This document shows, in pieces, positions 1-9,745 of a stretch of DNA of 64,000 nt. Below the pieces are notes generated by a model. The model had not been told where the DNA came from, made no database searches, and was given only the letters and a program-made list of their open reading frames with translations. Source of the stretch: Amyelois transitella (Eukaryota > Arthropoda > Insecta > Lepidoptera > Pyralidae). A program made the position numbers and the translations under genes. Numbering within the stretch: the stretch's first letter is position 1; every line of letters starts with the position of its first letter. Location: the NCBI RefSeq assembly GCF_032362555.1, contig NC_083512.1, positions 6,684,001-6,748,000 on the forward strand. The letters run 5' to 3'.

Positions 1-660
1 TTCAAATCTCGTTTATTTCTAACAGTAATGAAACCATAACACTACCTCGCACTACCATAACTGCATAAACGTACGTTGAGCAAATTAGACGTGACCATGA
101 TATAGCTTCAGTTTGTACGTTCATATTCTCTATAATCGTATGTCTAATCAATTTATTTTATTTTAAGGAACCTAAACGCAATGGAACCAGAATGTATCGA
201 CTTACTAGAGTACGCGGCTCCGCCCTCCATACATGTTAAATGTGTTGATAAATCAATCCGACACCTCTGCCTTTTATATAGAAGATTTACCTACCTAAGA
301 TAATTTGAGAAATATTTGCCCACTGAGAAAATAAATTCCAATTTTACCACTACGTATTATAAATGGAATAATACCTTGGAACAAAGTGTCAAATCAAATG
401 AAGAAGAAATTTCTGTACCGTGTGCTGGTGAAATTTATTTATGCATCAAAGATAGGATGCTGTTTGTAAAACATTTCAGCCAAATGGATCTTGTTTAATT
501 GAAATCTTATTTACAATCGTTAAACAATACTTTCCGGAATTTGCCTGAGCAATTCATTTGCAAAGAAAATAACATGTAATAATATTTTTTATCCGACTGC
601 CAGCAATTTATGGTTATGTTTCTTATGCATAACTTTTATTTATGCGAGTAGGTATATAAT
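1..660. other. Unassigned AT-rich intergenic DNA
   Basis: No recognisable gene or repeat. A 40-codon frame (181-303, +) follows a T-rich tract ending in AAG at about 167, and a 60-codon frame lies at 316-498 (+) without an ATG start. Neither has family-like motifs, so neither is called. Confidence 0.4.
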
Positions 661-689
661 AGTTTCCACGGTAATAGAAAAGGTTATGC

Positions 690-1012
690 TAAGATGATTG
701 AGACATGTGGAGAATATGGGTCAACCTGCTTTCAAGGTTGACCAAACAAATATACAAGGAGACTTTGAATGGCGATAGAAATGGGAAGGCCTACACGAAC
801 GTACCTTGATCAAATTAAGAAAGTCCTGGTAAAAGTACAAGTACGTAAGTAAGTAAAGTCAAGAGTATCCGAAACCGCCAAGCTTGCATAAAGAGAGTTA
901 TGAATGTGTATGAACTGAAAGAAATACAGAGAGCATGGCAATTGGAAAGATGTAGTATCCGCTTACCACTCCAGTAAAGAGGCGTATTTTTTTGGATGTA
1001 AGATCAAGAGAC
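690..1012 (+). mobile_element. LINE 3' end, decayed
   Basis: The sequence reads in broken frames as the C-terminal tail of a LINE reverse transcriptase: a motif like GRPTRTYLDQIKK, then a stretch resembling RVMNVDEAKEVCRDRGKW, then the short 3' UTR. The same segment recurs at 23130-23455 and 49383-49622, which lets the order be read despite stops and small indels here. This is a 5'-truncated dead copy. Confidence 0.65.
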
Positions 1013-1823
1013 TAGCACTTAAAAGCATTTTCTGAATTTCCCGCGGGAACAAGGCCCTACCTATTTATTTTTGTATTAAAAAAATGTTTTATTCAAATGA
1101 CCGAAACAAATGGAACACAATCAAGTGAATACAAATAGTATTATTAGTCCGCGGTGGTGCAGATAAGAGCCTTTAGTCCAGCTTGTCTGTATTATTTAGT
1201 GGGTGGTTGGCCACCAGCCAAATTGAATAACAAAGTGGTGATTAGGCGACAATACAAGAGATGAGAAAAATGGCTGTCGAATTTTTTTATAGCGTTTTTG
1301 TTTTTGAACTTTTTACAAACTAATAATATTATCAATGCGATAGTTTTCATAGATGTGTGATGTATGTTTGTTACTCTCACGCGAAATAACTTGACTGATT
1401 TTGATGAAATTTGGTACACGGGTAGAAAATGCCATTAAAAGTTTTGCCTAGACTTTTTGCCCCAAATTCCGGTTCAGTACCAAAACTATAAAAATAAAAA
1501 AAAAAGAGAACTAAAACATCTAATCTTTTCTCTAGATGGATTATTAGTATTGATGAGAACTAAATTTATATTGGACGATACATTCAAGGCAAAATCTTTT
1601 ACCATTTTAACAAATATCAAGTTTACTTGTATCGACATCCATTAGGCGGGTCGTAAATAAAAGAGGAGCTTTTACGTGAGGTAACATAGGCTTACTATAT
1701 ATAATTTATGCAGTGTTCATGGCATGTCTGGTTTCTTCCACTGACAAAAATGTAGTGAATACTTTTGTCAAAACGTTATAAAATAACCATACGTGTTAAA
1801 AATTTATAAATAATTATAAACAG

Positions 1824-2056
1824 ACATGCAACTGAACGTGACAATTCAGTCTTTGAGACGACGAGAACGAGACTGTTGGCTCTGTCTTCCCCGTAAAGAT
1901 ACTGTGTCGTGATTATATGTATGTAATTTTTATTCCAAGTTGTATCCTACCCATGTTCATATATGTAATGCAGATGGGCGTGGGCGTCTTTTCGGGACTG
2001 TTGGCTCTGTCTGCCCCGCAAGGTATGAAGACGTGATTATTTGTACGTATGTACAA
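1824..2056 (+). mobile_element. Two partial SINE-A 3' ends in tandem
   Basis: Two successive copies of the SINE-A 3' portion. Both carry GACTGTTGGCTCTGTCT, then a CCCCG.AAG block, then CGTGATTAT leading into a TATGTATG-like tail, the first ending near 1922 and the second near 2056. Both lack the 5' half of the family. Confidence 0.6.
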
Positions 2057-2595
2057 ATGTTCATCAAAATCCGTCCTGTAGACTATGTGTGAAAGAGTAA
2101 CAAACACACATTCTTATAAACTTTCGCATTGAAATTTAATTTATTAGTAGGAGTAGAAAAGGTTCATTTCAGAATAACTATTCCTAAGAAGTTGAATTTC
2201 AAGTTAGCTGATGAAAAAACAAACCGAGCTATCTTTTGTAGAATTTACTCTTGACTCGTGCAAAGAAAATCTTTGTATGTTATTGTTCATTTTAAGCTGC
2301 CATATTGTTCTAAGTGCTAGCTTCTCTACTTGGACGACGTCTTATTAAAAAAGTAACCGAAATTTATTTTGAAGAGAAGTAAAAGTATTATAAGTGTAAA
2401 AGTTACTCATAAAAAGTCATGACAGAACAGCTTTAGTCCGTAGTTTCGTCCTCTCCTATACTTCATATCTTATCTCCCTTACACTTAACGATAAAACATT
2501 ACAAGAGTCTTCCTCCAGCATTCCATCAGTTTCGGCTGTAAATTGTCTGTCATCTGCCTATCAGTCACAGAAAAACGTAACTGTTTGGTACTCTA

Positions 2596-2835
2596 CAAGC
2601 TTTTACCCGCAGCTTTGCCCGAGATAATACCTACACGCGCGAATATATCGCCACCTACAATAGAAACCAGGTTTTTCGCAAATCCCACTGGAACTAAAGT
2701 TTTAACGGGATGAAAATTACCCTAAGTCCTTATCCATACTATTAATTACTTATACATACGCAAAGTTTCAAGAAAATTGGTTCAGTAGCTATAACGCGCT
2801 TGGAGACAACAAAGGAACAAACAAACCAACTCACT
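2596..2835 (-). mobile_element. Helitron-like fragment
   Basis: Begins with AGCTTTTACCCGCAGCTTTG and ends with a block like GGTTCAGTAGCTATAACGCG followed by an AACAAA-rich run. This matches the reverse complement of common lepidopteran non-autonomous Helitron-like repeats. The assignment is by recalled family pattern; no intact CTAG terminus is visible. Confidence 0.4.
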
Positions 2836-2974
2836 TTCACAATTAGATTATTTGTTGTGATATTGATGATAAAAAATATTTCATACTTTTTATAAGAGCA
2901 ATAAGTGAAGTCTCTTAAGGGATTTTCAATTAAAGTTCATCTAGGCATTCAAATTTGAGACTAAATGTGCCATG

Positions 2975-3216
2975 TGGTTTTCGGAACTTTAGAATAGAAC
3001 CACTCAATATCTTTTCCATGGAAATTGTAAAAGGTGACCAAGGTTAGGCTTAAAAATTAAAGATTCCAGTTGTAGGCGATGAGATAGCAACCTGTCACAC
3101 TATTTGAATCTTAAATCCACCATGAAGCCACACATCTGAACGTGGCCTTTTTGTGTTTTGGAGAATGTTGGATCTGTCTTTAAAGAAGGGATATAGATGT
3201 GACTATATGTATGTAT
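2975..3216 (+). mobile_element. SINE-A, diverged
   Basis: Follows SINE-A from the GTAAAAGGTGAC block through the GTAGGCGATG and TAGCAACCTGTCAC blocks to GGGATATAGATGTGACTATA and a TATGTATG tail. More diverged than the copies at 21978 and 52757. Confidence 0.6.
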
Positions 3217-3339
3217 TTAGTAACAACTTTACTAACTAGAGTAGTCTTTTCCTAATCTTATTGGACGTTTGTTATTAACTGGAGATTGTGTTATTTTCAT
3301 TGTATTCATTTTCACAAACAATTAGTCAATTAATCCTTC

Positions 3340-3705
3340 TTCCTCTTGGCTTTAGCCCCGGTTGCATTCTCACCATTCTGAAAACGACCCCGGGGTACGC
3401 CTTTGATCATGGATCCCGGATTGGGTGAGTTAGGTTTTTACACGAAGCGACTCCCGTCTGACCTCCGCAACCTTTGCAGAGGAAACTAACCCGCATTGGA
3501 TCGATCATGGTCAAACATCCATTTACCTGAACGTGCAGGTCTCCTCACGATGTTCTCCCTCACCGTCAGAGCATCTGTGAGTATTTAAACTAATCCACTT
3601 AACTTCGTAAATAGTTATTGATACATTGTCGAGGTGGGATTTAAACCTGTGCCTTTTTGCGCCATACGCCTTTGCACCATACCGATTCGACCTCCGACAT
3701 TCGCA
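3340..3705 (+). repeat. Interspersed repeat family D
   Basis: A GC-richer block containing CACGAAGCGACTCCCGTCTG, CTCCTCACGATGTTCTCCCT and, near its end, GGTGGGATTTAAACCTGTGC. Related copies occur at 9598 (+), 15545 (-), 47885 (+) and 50915 (-). The last block resembles a decayed tRNA-like B region, so a SINE-type origin is possible but unproven. Confidence 0.5.
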
Positions 3706-3965
3706 TTAGACGATAAATATTTAGAGCAGGAATAAAATGCAAAAGGTACTCTTAATATAAAAGCGGCGAATGATATATAATTACGACAACCACTTTATGT
3801 AACAGAACGGGCACAAACCCAATTGGTTTCGAGTTCATACGAACATTTTCCAATTTCCCAATATGAATGAAAAATTGGATTAATGTGCGACCCGTCGAAC
3901 CCTGAGTTCTTTTTATTCAAGTCTCAAGTCGAGACGTACGTGTATTTCACACACGAGAAGCTGTT

Positions 3966-4225
3966 CATACATACCTACATATAATCACTTATATATCCCT
4001 AGCGGGGTAGACAGAGCCAACAGTGTTGAAAAGACTGGAAGGTCCCTTTCATCGGTAGGTATGGCTTAATGATGGAATCGAGATTCAAATAATGACAGGT
4101 TGCTAGCCCATCGACTACAAAAATAAGACAAAAAGTCAGAAGCCTTTCCCTTAGTCACCTTTTACGACATCCATGGGAAAGATTGGAGTGATCCTATTAT
4201 AAAGTGCCAAGAACCACACGGTACA
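3966..4225 (-). mobile_element. SINE-A, nearly full length
   Basis: Reverse-strand SINE-A. The tail side (ACATA repeats, then ATATCCCTAGCGGGGTAGAC) lies at the left and the head (complement of the CCGTGTGGTTC block) at about 4220. Internal blocks are in family order. Confidence 0.7.
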
Positions 4226-4927
4226 ATTCGATTATGTAAATGATTCATATACCTTATAATATGAATGTTAAGAAGACCTGTTAGGTTCAGGCATAAACAT
4301 ATGTATGTTATTAAGACAAACCAATCATGTGAAACTAGACGAAAACCCGGCTTCGCTCGGGTGAAATGTGGTTCTTAATCCCAACTATTCCAATTAATAT
4401 TTTTAATGCGTAGGTAAGTTTATTTTTGTGCGTGTCTCTTTCCGCGTTATCTACTGGACCTAGCTTCTTGAAATTTCACATATATGTATATACATAAAAG
4501 TGGAGTAGGACAAAGGGTACTTTTCATAATAGTAAAAACTAAAGTTCTGTGAGATAAGTGAAAACCCTGTATTATGAACCTTTACATTTTGTAGGTGACG
4601 CTAATTTAAAATTGAAAATATTTAGAAAATGTCCAATATTTCTATAGTTATCGGTTTCCAAGGAATATAAGATAATATAAATTCCAAAAATCGAACCAAG
4701 TGAAAGTAGGATGGCGGACTCAGGGCCCCGAAAAATTTCTATGGTAACCGGAAACACACAGATATTAGAATAATGAGATTATTATAAATTAAAACAACAT
4801 AAGCTTTTACATAATTTTAATTAAAAATCAACATTCAAACTTACTAAAATTACCAAAGCTTTCAAGGGTTATTAAAACCAAGGGTTAGTAAACCTCTCTG
4901 ATATAGGCACTCAGTCTTTTTGGGGAT

Positions 4928-5265
4928 GTCTATACATACATCATTAGGCCTGTCCTGTTGTATGACAGCGAGACGTGGCCAGTGCTGGAGCGGTACAAGC
5001 AAAACCTGTGTGTAACTGGAATGAATATGCTAGGCTGGATTTGTGGAGTTTCAGTAAAGGACAGCGGCAGCTTTCAAGTCCGTGATATAGCAAACAAAAT
5101 GCAATGCCGCCTTCGCTGGTATGGCGACATCTTGCGAAACAGATGCCTGGCCGTGATGTCGCCTCTGGGCCCAGGTAAAGGCCGAGGAGATAAAAAAAGA
5201 GCCGACGAAATCATGGCTGGCCGTCGTGAAAGATGATATGCGAGCCAATGGACTAAAATCAAAAA
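4928..5265 (+). pseudogene. RTE-like LINE reverse transcriptase C-terminal fragment
   Basis: Translation gives RPVLLYDSETWPVLERY, then MNMLGWICGV, then CRLRWYGDILRN, matching the order LLYGSETW / MRMLRWMCGV / RLRWYGHVMRR typical of the region after the catalytic domain in RTE-type LINE polymerases. A frameshift near 5220 moves the homologous frame, which continues as VKDDMRANGL. No catalytic YxDD region is present, so this is an internal fragment of a dead element. Confidence 0.7.
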
Positions 5266-5539
5266 ACCTTTTTTTTAATTAATTTGCTGCCCTATGCAGT
5301 AGGTAAAACTACTTAAAATGGGTCATTCGAAAACGAATATATATTACAAATCACCTGAGTATTCTCTAATGGTCGTACATTGATGCATAAGTACCTGATA
5401 AAAATTGCCGAAAGTGCGTAAATATTAAAAAATATAATATACAAAGAACGTGTAATTAACTATAAAGAGGTGTCATTACCTAATGAGATATTTGACTAAT
5501 AGCAATCATGGTATTTATAATGCAGGATGTAACTATCCC

Positions 5540-6059
5540 AATTCATTTTACTGCGAAGCTTTTCAACACTGTTAACTTTTACGATTATAATTGATACTGG
5601 CACAATGAGAACTGCGGCAAGGACTGTACCTCAAAAAATCGCGAGACACGTGTGTGGCCGTTGCGCTATGTCGTACAAGGAGTACAAGCAGCTGGCGGAG
5701 CACCTGTACTGGCGGAACGGGACGGAGAGTGCCGCGTGCAAGCAGTGCCGCCAGCGGAAATGGGACTTCGCTCCCCACCGCTGTTATGTGCTCCCTTACG
5801 ACGATGAAGATACCGAGGCGAACATTGAGGCTGAAATGCCTCAAGGACAGGAGGAAATATGAATACAACGTAGATACGAATACTTCTATTGTGGAGTACC
5901 TAGTAATAAAGGACTTCGCCACGATCGGGTGCGACGGGACATAGTGTACGCTGAAGTGGTAACGCTTCTAATGCGTGAACATAGTGGACCCTCCAGATGG
6001 CGAATGATAATTTTTAAAACTTAAGTTTTTTTTAACAGTGTATTTCGCAGGTAAGTTTA
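5540..6059 (+). pseudogene. C2H2-PHD array, unit 1 (broken)
   Basis: First unit of the zinc-finger array. An ATG at 5605 opens an 85-codon frame starting MRTAARTVPQKIARHVCGRC. Residues 17-38 form a C-x2-C-x12-H-x4 C2H2 finger, but the final His is replaced by Asn (YWRNG). A second Cys-x2-Cys pair (CKQC) follows. The frame ends at 5862, before the PHD domain. The PHD sequence is still recognisable at about 5875-6005 but carries stops and substitutions. The left flank (5505-5604) matches the flanks of units 4 and 5. The right end keeps a TTTCGCAG/GTAAGT donor-like site at about 6050. Unit 5 shares the same altered middle, so units 1 and 5 are sister copies. Confidence 0.6.
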
Positions 6060-6126
6060 ATTAACATTTTAGAAATTCTTTAATATGCACAAAAAATAAT
6101 ATACACACAAATGCGGCCGTTGTGGT

Positions 6127-6631
6127 ATGTCGTACAAGGAGTACAAGCAGCTGGCGGAGCACCTGTACTGGCGGCACGGGACGGAGAGTGCCGCGTGCAA
6201 GCAGTGCCGCCAGCGGAAATGGGACTTCGCTCCCCACCGTTGTCATGTGCTCCCTTACGACGATGTAAACTATGAGTCTGCGACGCTTCAAGACTGTCTC
6301 AGTTATGAATTCTGCTATTGTGGAGTAGAAATAGAGGACTCCGCCATGATCGGATGCGACGGGGCACAGTGCGCGCTGAAGTGGTACCACTTCCAGTGCG
6401 TGGGCATTGTGGACCCCCCGGATGGCGAGTGGTTCTGTCCTCAGTGCATTTCGCAGGTGAGTTTATTTAACATTTCAAAAATTCATAAACGAATTAGGCT
6501 GATATTTTGCTTGACCCGCTTTTTATAATAATATATGTATTCTAATATTATTATAAAAAGCATTTTCCTTTTTCAAATAATAACCTTTAATTTGTTTACA
6601 GAAAGGTGATCCTAGGACCAAAGCAACTTGA
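6127..6631 (+). CDS. C2H2-PHD array, unit 2: best-preserved PHD finger, two exons
   Basis: Exon 1 coding sequence runs to 6456 and exon 2 is 6602-6631. The donor CAG/GTGAGT at 6457 and acceptor TTTGTTTACAG ending at 6601 define a 145-bp phase-0 intron; the joined frame ends CISQKGDPRTKAT. The PHD finger is complete: CYCG, IGCD, AQC, WYHFQC and CPQC supply the C4HC3 ligands in ING-family spacing. The aromatic and acidic positions used by ING PHD fingers to bind H3K4me3 look kept, so a histone-reader role is inferred. The first in-frame ATG (6127) lies inside the C2H2 finger. Upstream codons give HKCGRC but meet a stop at 6097, so the true start is missing: the 5' end was cut by the duplication junction. 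Expression is uncertain. Confidence 0.5.
6518..6561 (+). other. Perfect intronic hairpin, unit 2
   Basis: Arms GCTTTTTATAATAATAT (6518-6534) and its exact complement (6545-6561), 17 bp each, with a 10-nt loop, inside the unit 2 intron. Repeated in units 3 and 4. Confidence 0.9.
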
Positions 6632-6779
6632 AATCAACCTTCACAGTGGTGCATACGGGGGTAAAAAATCGATTGAGCTGAAACCCACATCCAGGAAAAT
6701 TCGATTTTTCTTATATTTTCACGAAAAAAACATTTTTCCCTTTTTTGTTTGTTTTACGTAATGTAATATATTTGACTAA

Positions 6780-7276
6780 AAGCAGCACCAGCTGGCGGAG
6801 CACCTGTACTGGCGGCACGGGACGGAGAGTGCCGCGTGCAAGCAGTGCCGCCAGCGGAAATGGGACTTCGCTCCCCACCGCTGTTATGTGCTCCCTCACC
6901 ACGATGCGAACTTTGAGTCTGCGACGCTTCAGGACTGTCGTAGTTATGAATTTTGCTACTGTGGAGTACAAATAGAGGACTCCGCCATGATCGGATGCGA
7001 CGGGGCACAGTGCGCGCTGAAGTGGTACCACTTCCAGTGCGTGGGCATTATGGACCCCCCGGATGGCGAGTGGTTCTGTCCACAGTGCATTTCGCAGATG
7101 AGTTAAATTAACATTTAAGATATTCTTAAATAAACGGATTAGGCTGCTATTGTGTTTGACCCGCTTTTTATAATAATATATTTATTCTGATATTATTATA
7201 AAAAGCATTTTCCTTTTTCAAATAATAACCTAAAATTTGTTTACAGAAAAGTGATCCTGGGACCAAAGCAACTTGA
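6780..7276 (+). pseudogene. C2H2-PHD array, unit 3 (5' deleted, donor mutated)
   Basis: Coding sequence begins abruptly at QLAEHLYWRH (about 6789), joined directly to the AATATATTTGACTAAAAGCA flank that in unit 4 lies well upstream of the ATG. The start codon and the first two zinc ligands are therefore deleted. The PHD finger is intact through CISQ at 7097. The splice donor has changed from GTGAGT to ATGAGT, so the frame reads two more codons and stops at 7106. The acceptor and exon 2 (7247-7276, KSDPGTKAT) survive downstream. Without donor or start this copy is almost certainly dead. Confidence 0.6.
7163..7206 (+). other. Perfect intronic hairpin, unit 3
   Basis: The same 17-bp arms as unit 2, at 7163-7179 and 7190-7206, with a 10-nt loop. 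Both arms are unchanged although neighbouring bases differ between units. Confidence 0.9.
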
Positions 7277-7894
7277 AATCAACCTTCACAGTGGTGCATA
7301 CGGGGGTAAAAAATCGATTGAGCTGGAACCCACATCCAGGAAAATTCGATTTTTCTTATCTTTTCACGAAAAAACATTTTTCCCTTTTTTGTTTGTTTTA
7401 CGTAATTTGACTAAAAGCAATTATGATATTAAATTTATACTGAAGGATCTAGCTGTCCCAATTCATTTTACTGCGAAGCTTTTCAACACTGTTAACTTTT
7501 ACGATTATAATTGATACTGGCACAATGAGAACTGCGGCAAGGACTGTACCTCAAAAAATCGCGAGACACGTGTGCGGCCGTTGCGCTATGTCGTACAAGG
7601 AGTACAAGCAGCTGGCGGAGCACCTGTACTGGCGGCACGGGACGGAGAGTGCCGCGTGCAAGCAGTGCCGCCAGCGGAAATGGGACTTCGCTCCCCACCG
7701 CTGTTATGTGCTCCCTTACGACGATGTAAACTATGAGTCTGCGACGTTTCAAGACTGTCTCAGTTATGAATTTTGCTATTGTGGAGTAGAAATGGAGGAC
7801 TCCACCGTGATCGGATGCGACGGGACACAGTGAGTTCATTTAAAATTTCAGAAATTCTTTAATAAACGAATTAAGCTGATATTTTGCTTGACCC

Positions 7895-7942
7895 GCTTTT
7901 TATAATAATATATGTATGTATTCTGATATTATTATAAAAAGC
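7895..7942 (+). other. Perfect intronic hairpin, unit 4
   Basis: The same 17-bp arms at 7895-7911 and 7926-7942, with the loop lengthened to 14 nt by an extra TATG. Confidence 0.9.
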
Positions 7943-7974
7943 ATTTTCCTTTTTCAAATAATATCCTTTAATTT

Positions 7975-8198
7975 AAGTATAATTTAATATTGTGAAGTTG
8001 ACGTTGTTGAAGAAAATGCTGCAGTGCAGTTTGTTACCGCTTCTTCTGCACTGACGCCTTGGAAGCGGCAGTAAACTTAGTTTTTAAGTAATTTATTTGA
8101 CGTCAACCAATGTTGTTAAACCATACGACAATTATTAAGCGATATATAGTATCCTATAATAATGAATAATAATTTTGAATTTGAATTTTGAATTTGAA
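7975..8198 (+). mobile_element. Interspersed repeat insertion with TTTGAA tail
   Basis: Sequence absent from the introns of units 2 and 3, with a GATTTGAA-like 3' run of TTTGAATTT repeats. It is flanked by an 8-bp direct repeat TTTAATTT (7967-7974 and 8199-8206), which reads as the target-site duplication; the empty site in unit 2 has one copy. The internal block CTGCAGTGCAGTTTGTTACC matches a very common lepidopteran repeat by recall. Confidence 0.75.
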
Positions 8199-8485
8199 TT
8201 TAATTTGTTTACAGAAAGGTGATCCTAGGACCAAAGCAACTTGAAATCAACCTTCACAGTGGTGCATACGGGGGTAAAAATCAATTGAGCTGGAAAATTC
8301 GATTTTTCTTATCTTTTCAGGAAAAAACATTTTTCCCTTTTTTGTTTGTTTTACGTAATGTAATATATATGACTGAAAGCAATTATGATATGATATTTAT
8401 ACTGAAGGAAGTAGCTATCTCAATTCATTTTACTACGAATCTTTGCAACTACTCTTTATTTTGAATCATAATTTAAATCGACACA

Positions 8486-8915
8486 ATGAGAACTGCGGCA
8501 AGGACTGTATCTGAGAAAATCGCGAGACACGTGTGCGGCCGTTGCGCTATGTCGTACAAGGAGTACAAACAGCTGGTGGAGCACCTGTACTGGCGGCACG
8601 GGACGGAAAGTATCACGGGCAAATAGTGCCGGCAGCGGAAATGGGACTTTGCTCCCCACTAATGTAATATGCTCCCTTACGACAATGAAGATACCGAGGC
8701 GAACATTGAGGCTGAAATGCCTCAAGGACAGGAGGAAATATGAATACAACGTAGATACGAATACTTCTATTGTGGAGTACCTAGTAATAAAGGACTTCGC
8801 CACGATCGGGTGCGACGGGACGTAGTGTACGCTGAAGTGGTAACGCTTCCAATGCGTGAACATAGTGGACCCTCCAGATGGCGAATGATAATTTTTAAAA
8901 CTTAAGTTTCTAATT
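8486..8915 (+). pseudogene. C2H2-PHD array, unit 5 (multiple stops)
   Basis: ATG at 8486 opens MRTAARTVSEKIARHV and a C2H2 finger with all four ligands. A stop follows 47 codons in, where units 2-4 have the CKQC pair, and another stop replaces the HRC motif. The later part (about 8685-8890) is nearly identical to the decayed second half of unit 1, including the EDTEANIEAEMPQGQEEI segment. It is clearly a pseudogene. Confidence 0.65.
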
Positions 8916-8924
8916 TAACTAATT

Positions 8925-9386
8925 AATAAATAAATACGGAAAAAATTACACAGATTGAGTTAGCCGCAACATAAGTAAATAAAATAAATAATAATAAAAT
9001 AAATAAATAATAAAGTACGCATCCTCAATGCTTTTAATCTGCGCTGCCTTTTTAATTATGGATTTTCCTTTTTATTTTGGTTGACTGGAAGAAATCCCGA
9101 TAGGGATAAGTCCGCCATTGTACATATTCTTCTTTATTTTTGTTATAGGTATTTATTTTTATGTGCAATAAAGAGTTTACAAACAAACAAACAAATAAGC
9201 TCGAAACTTGTGTCGTTGAGATACTTTTCAACGATACTATTTTTCATAATAAATACTTATATAAATAAATATCCAAGGTCCAAACCAATCAAAGAAAGTT
9301 CGTTTCTCGTCATGCCCTGACCGGGATTCGAACCCGGGACCTCTGGTGTCACAGATAAGAGTATTACCGGTGCGCCACAGAAGCCG
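8925..9386 (-). mobile_element. tRNA-derived SINE-B, interrupted by a LINE fragment
   Basis: The head is at the right. The complement of 9386-9310 reads CGGCTTCTGTGGCGCACCGG, then a TCTGTGACACC block and GGTTCGAATCCC-type B box, so it is a tRNA-derived Pol III unit. The body runs left to about 9196, is interrupted, and resumes at about 8990-8925 (complement of ATTACACAGATTGAGTTAGC). Copies at 39228 (+) and 42573 (+) show the uninterrupted order. The insertion sits between units' PHD remnant and intron remnant, so it entered the array after it formed. Confidence 0.7.
9062..9195 (+). mobile_element. LINE-type 3' end nested in SINE-B
   Basis: Starts GGTTGACTGGAAGAAATCCC and ends GTGCAATAAAGAGTTTACAA with an (AAAC)n-type tail. 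The same 3' end is found in reverse at 29517-29640. It interrupts SINE-B; an ATAAG-like short direct repeat borders it. Family assignment (LINE 3' UTR) is by recall. Confidence 0.5.
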
Positions 9387-9395
9387 TAGATTTAA

Positions 9396-9547
9396 TAAAC
9401 GGATTACGCCGAATTTTCGGTTAACCTGGCGTTTTCTAGTATTACTATATTAATACTAGAAAACGCCCAATAACCATGAATGTATTACACAAAAAAGTGA
9501 ACGTGGGCCCAAGACAACTCGAAAATCAACCTTCAGAAATGTGAAAA
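9396..9547 (+). pseudogene. C2H2-PHD array, diverged intron and exon 2 remnant
   Basis: After SINE-B the array resumes. TAATAAACGGATTACGCCGA matches the intron start of units 2-4, then comes a hairpin in the same place, then a block at about 9488-9535 matching exon 2. The acceptor AG is lost (CACAAAAAA for TACAGAAAG). In the alternative exon 2 frame the residues read KVNVGPRQLE against KVILGPKQLE in the other units. This is the oldest-looking copy; together with unit 5 it completes one interrupted unit. Confidence 0.5.
9428..9467 (+). other. Perfect hairpin with different arm sequence
   Basis: Arms GGCGTTTTCTAGTATTA (9428-9444) and exact complement (9451-9467), 17 bp, loop of 6 nt. Same position and arm length as the hairpins in units 2-4 but mostly different bases. 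Confidence 0.9.
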
Positions 9548-9597
9548 TGAGAAGAGACGTCTTATAAAGCGGCATATTATTATGTGTAAGTTTTACA

Positions 9598-9745
9598 TAT
9601 CATCCTCCTGGCGTTAGTCCCAGGTGCTTCTCACCTCTCTGTTGGTACACGGGATCTGATTCATTACCACGGTTCTGAATTGAGTCAGGTTTCTACACGA
9701 GGCGACTCCCGTCTGACCTCGGCAACCTTTGCAGAAGAAAGTAAC
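9598..9745 (+). repeat. Repeat family D fragment
   Basis: Shares CGAGGCGACTCCCGTCTGACCT and GGCAACCTTTGCAGA-like blocks with 3340-3705. Truncated before the CACGATGTT block. Confidence 0.5.

Larger units (their letters stand above)
7525..8464 (+). pseudogene. C2H2-PHD array, unit 4 (half the PHD finger deleted)
   Basis: Has the full 5' end: ATG at 7525, MRTAARTVPQKIARHV, an intact C2H2 finger with both His (HLYWRH), the CKQC pair and the first PHD half (CYCGVEMEDSTVIGCDG). After CDGTQ the unread frame stops at 7833, because a deletion joined ACACAG to TGAGTT and removed the second PHD half with its WYHFQC and CPQC ligands. The junction makes a new GTGAGT at 7830. Splicing from it to the normal acceptor (exon starting 8215) would enter another frame (KVILGPKQLEINL...) that stays open to 8464. 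A repeat insertion (7975-8198) sits in the intron. Confidence 0.55.

Noticed and set aside
181-303. 40-codon frame after a possible 3' splice site
   Set aside because: Too short, no motif, and no matching downstream donor.
7251-7514. 87-codon + frame and its relative at 8219-8464
   Set aside because: Not called as genes: they start at non-ATG codons within exon 2 and run into AT-rich flank. Mentioned only as an alternative frame.
9310-9386. tRNA gene on the minus strand (also 39228 and 42573)
   Set aside because: A and B boxes are present but the acceptor stem does not pair and a constant 150-bp body follows in each copy, so these are SINEs.
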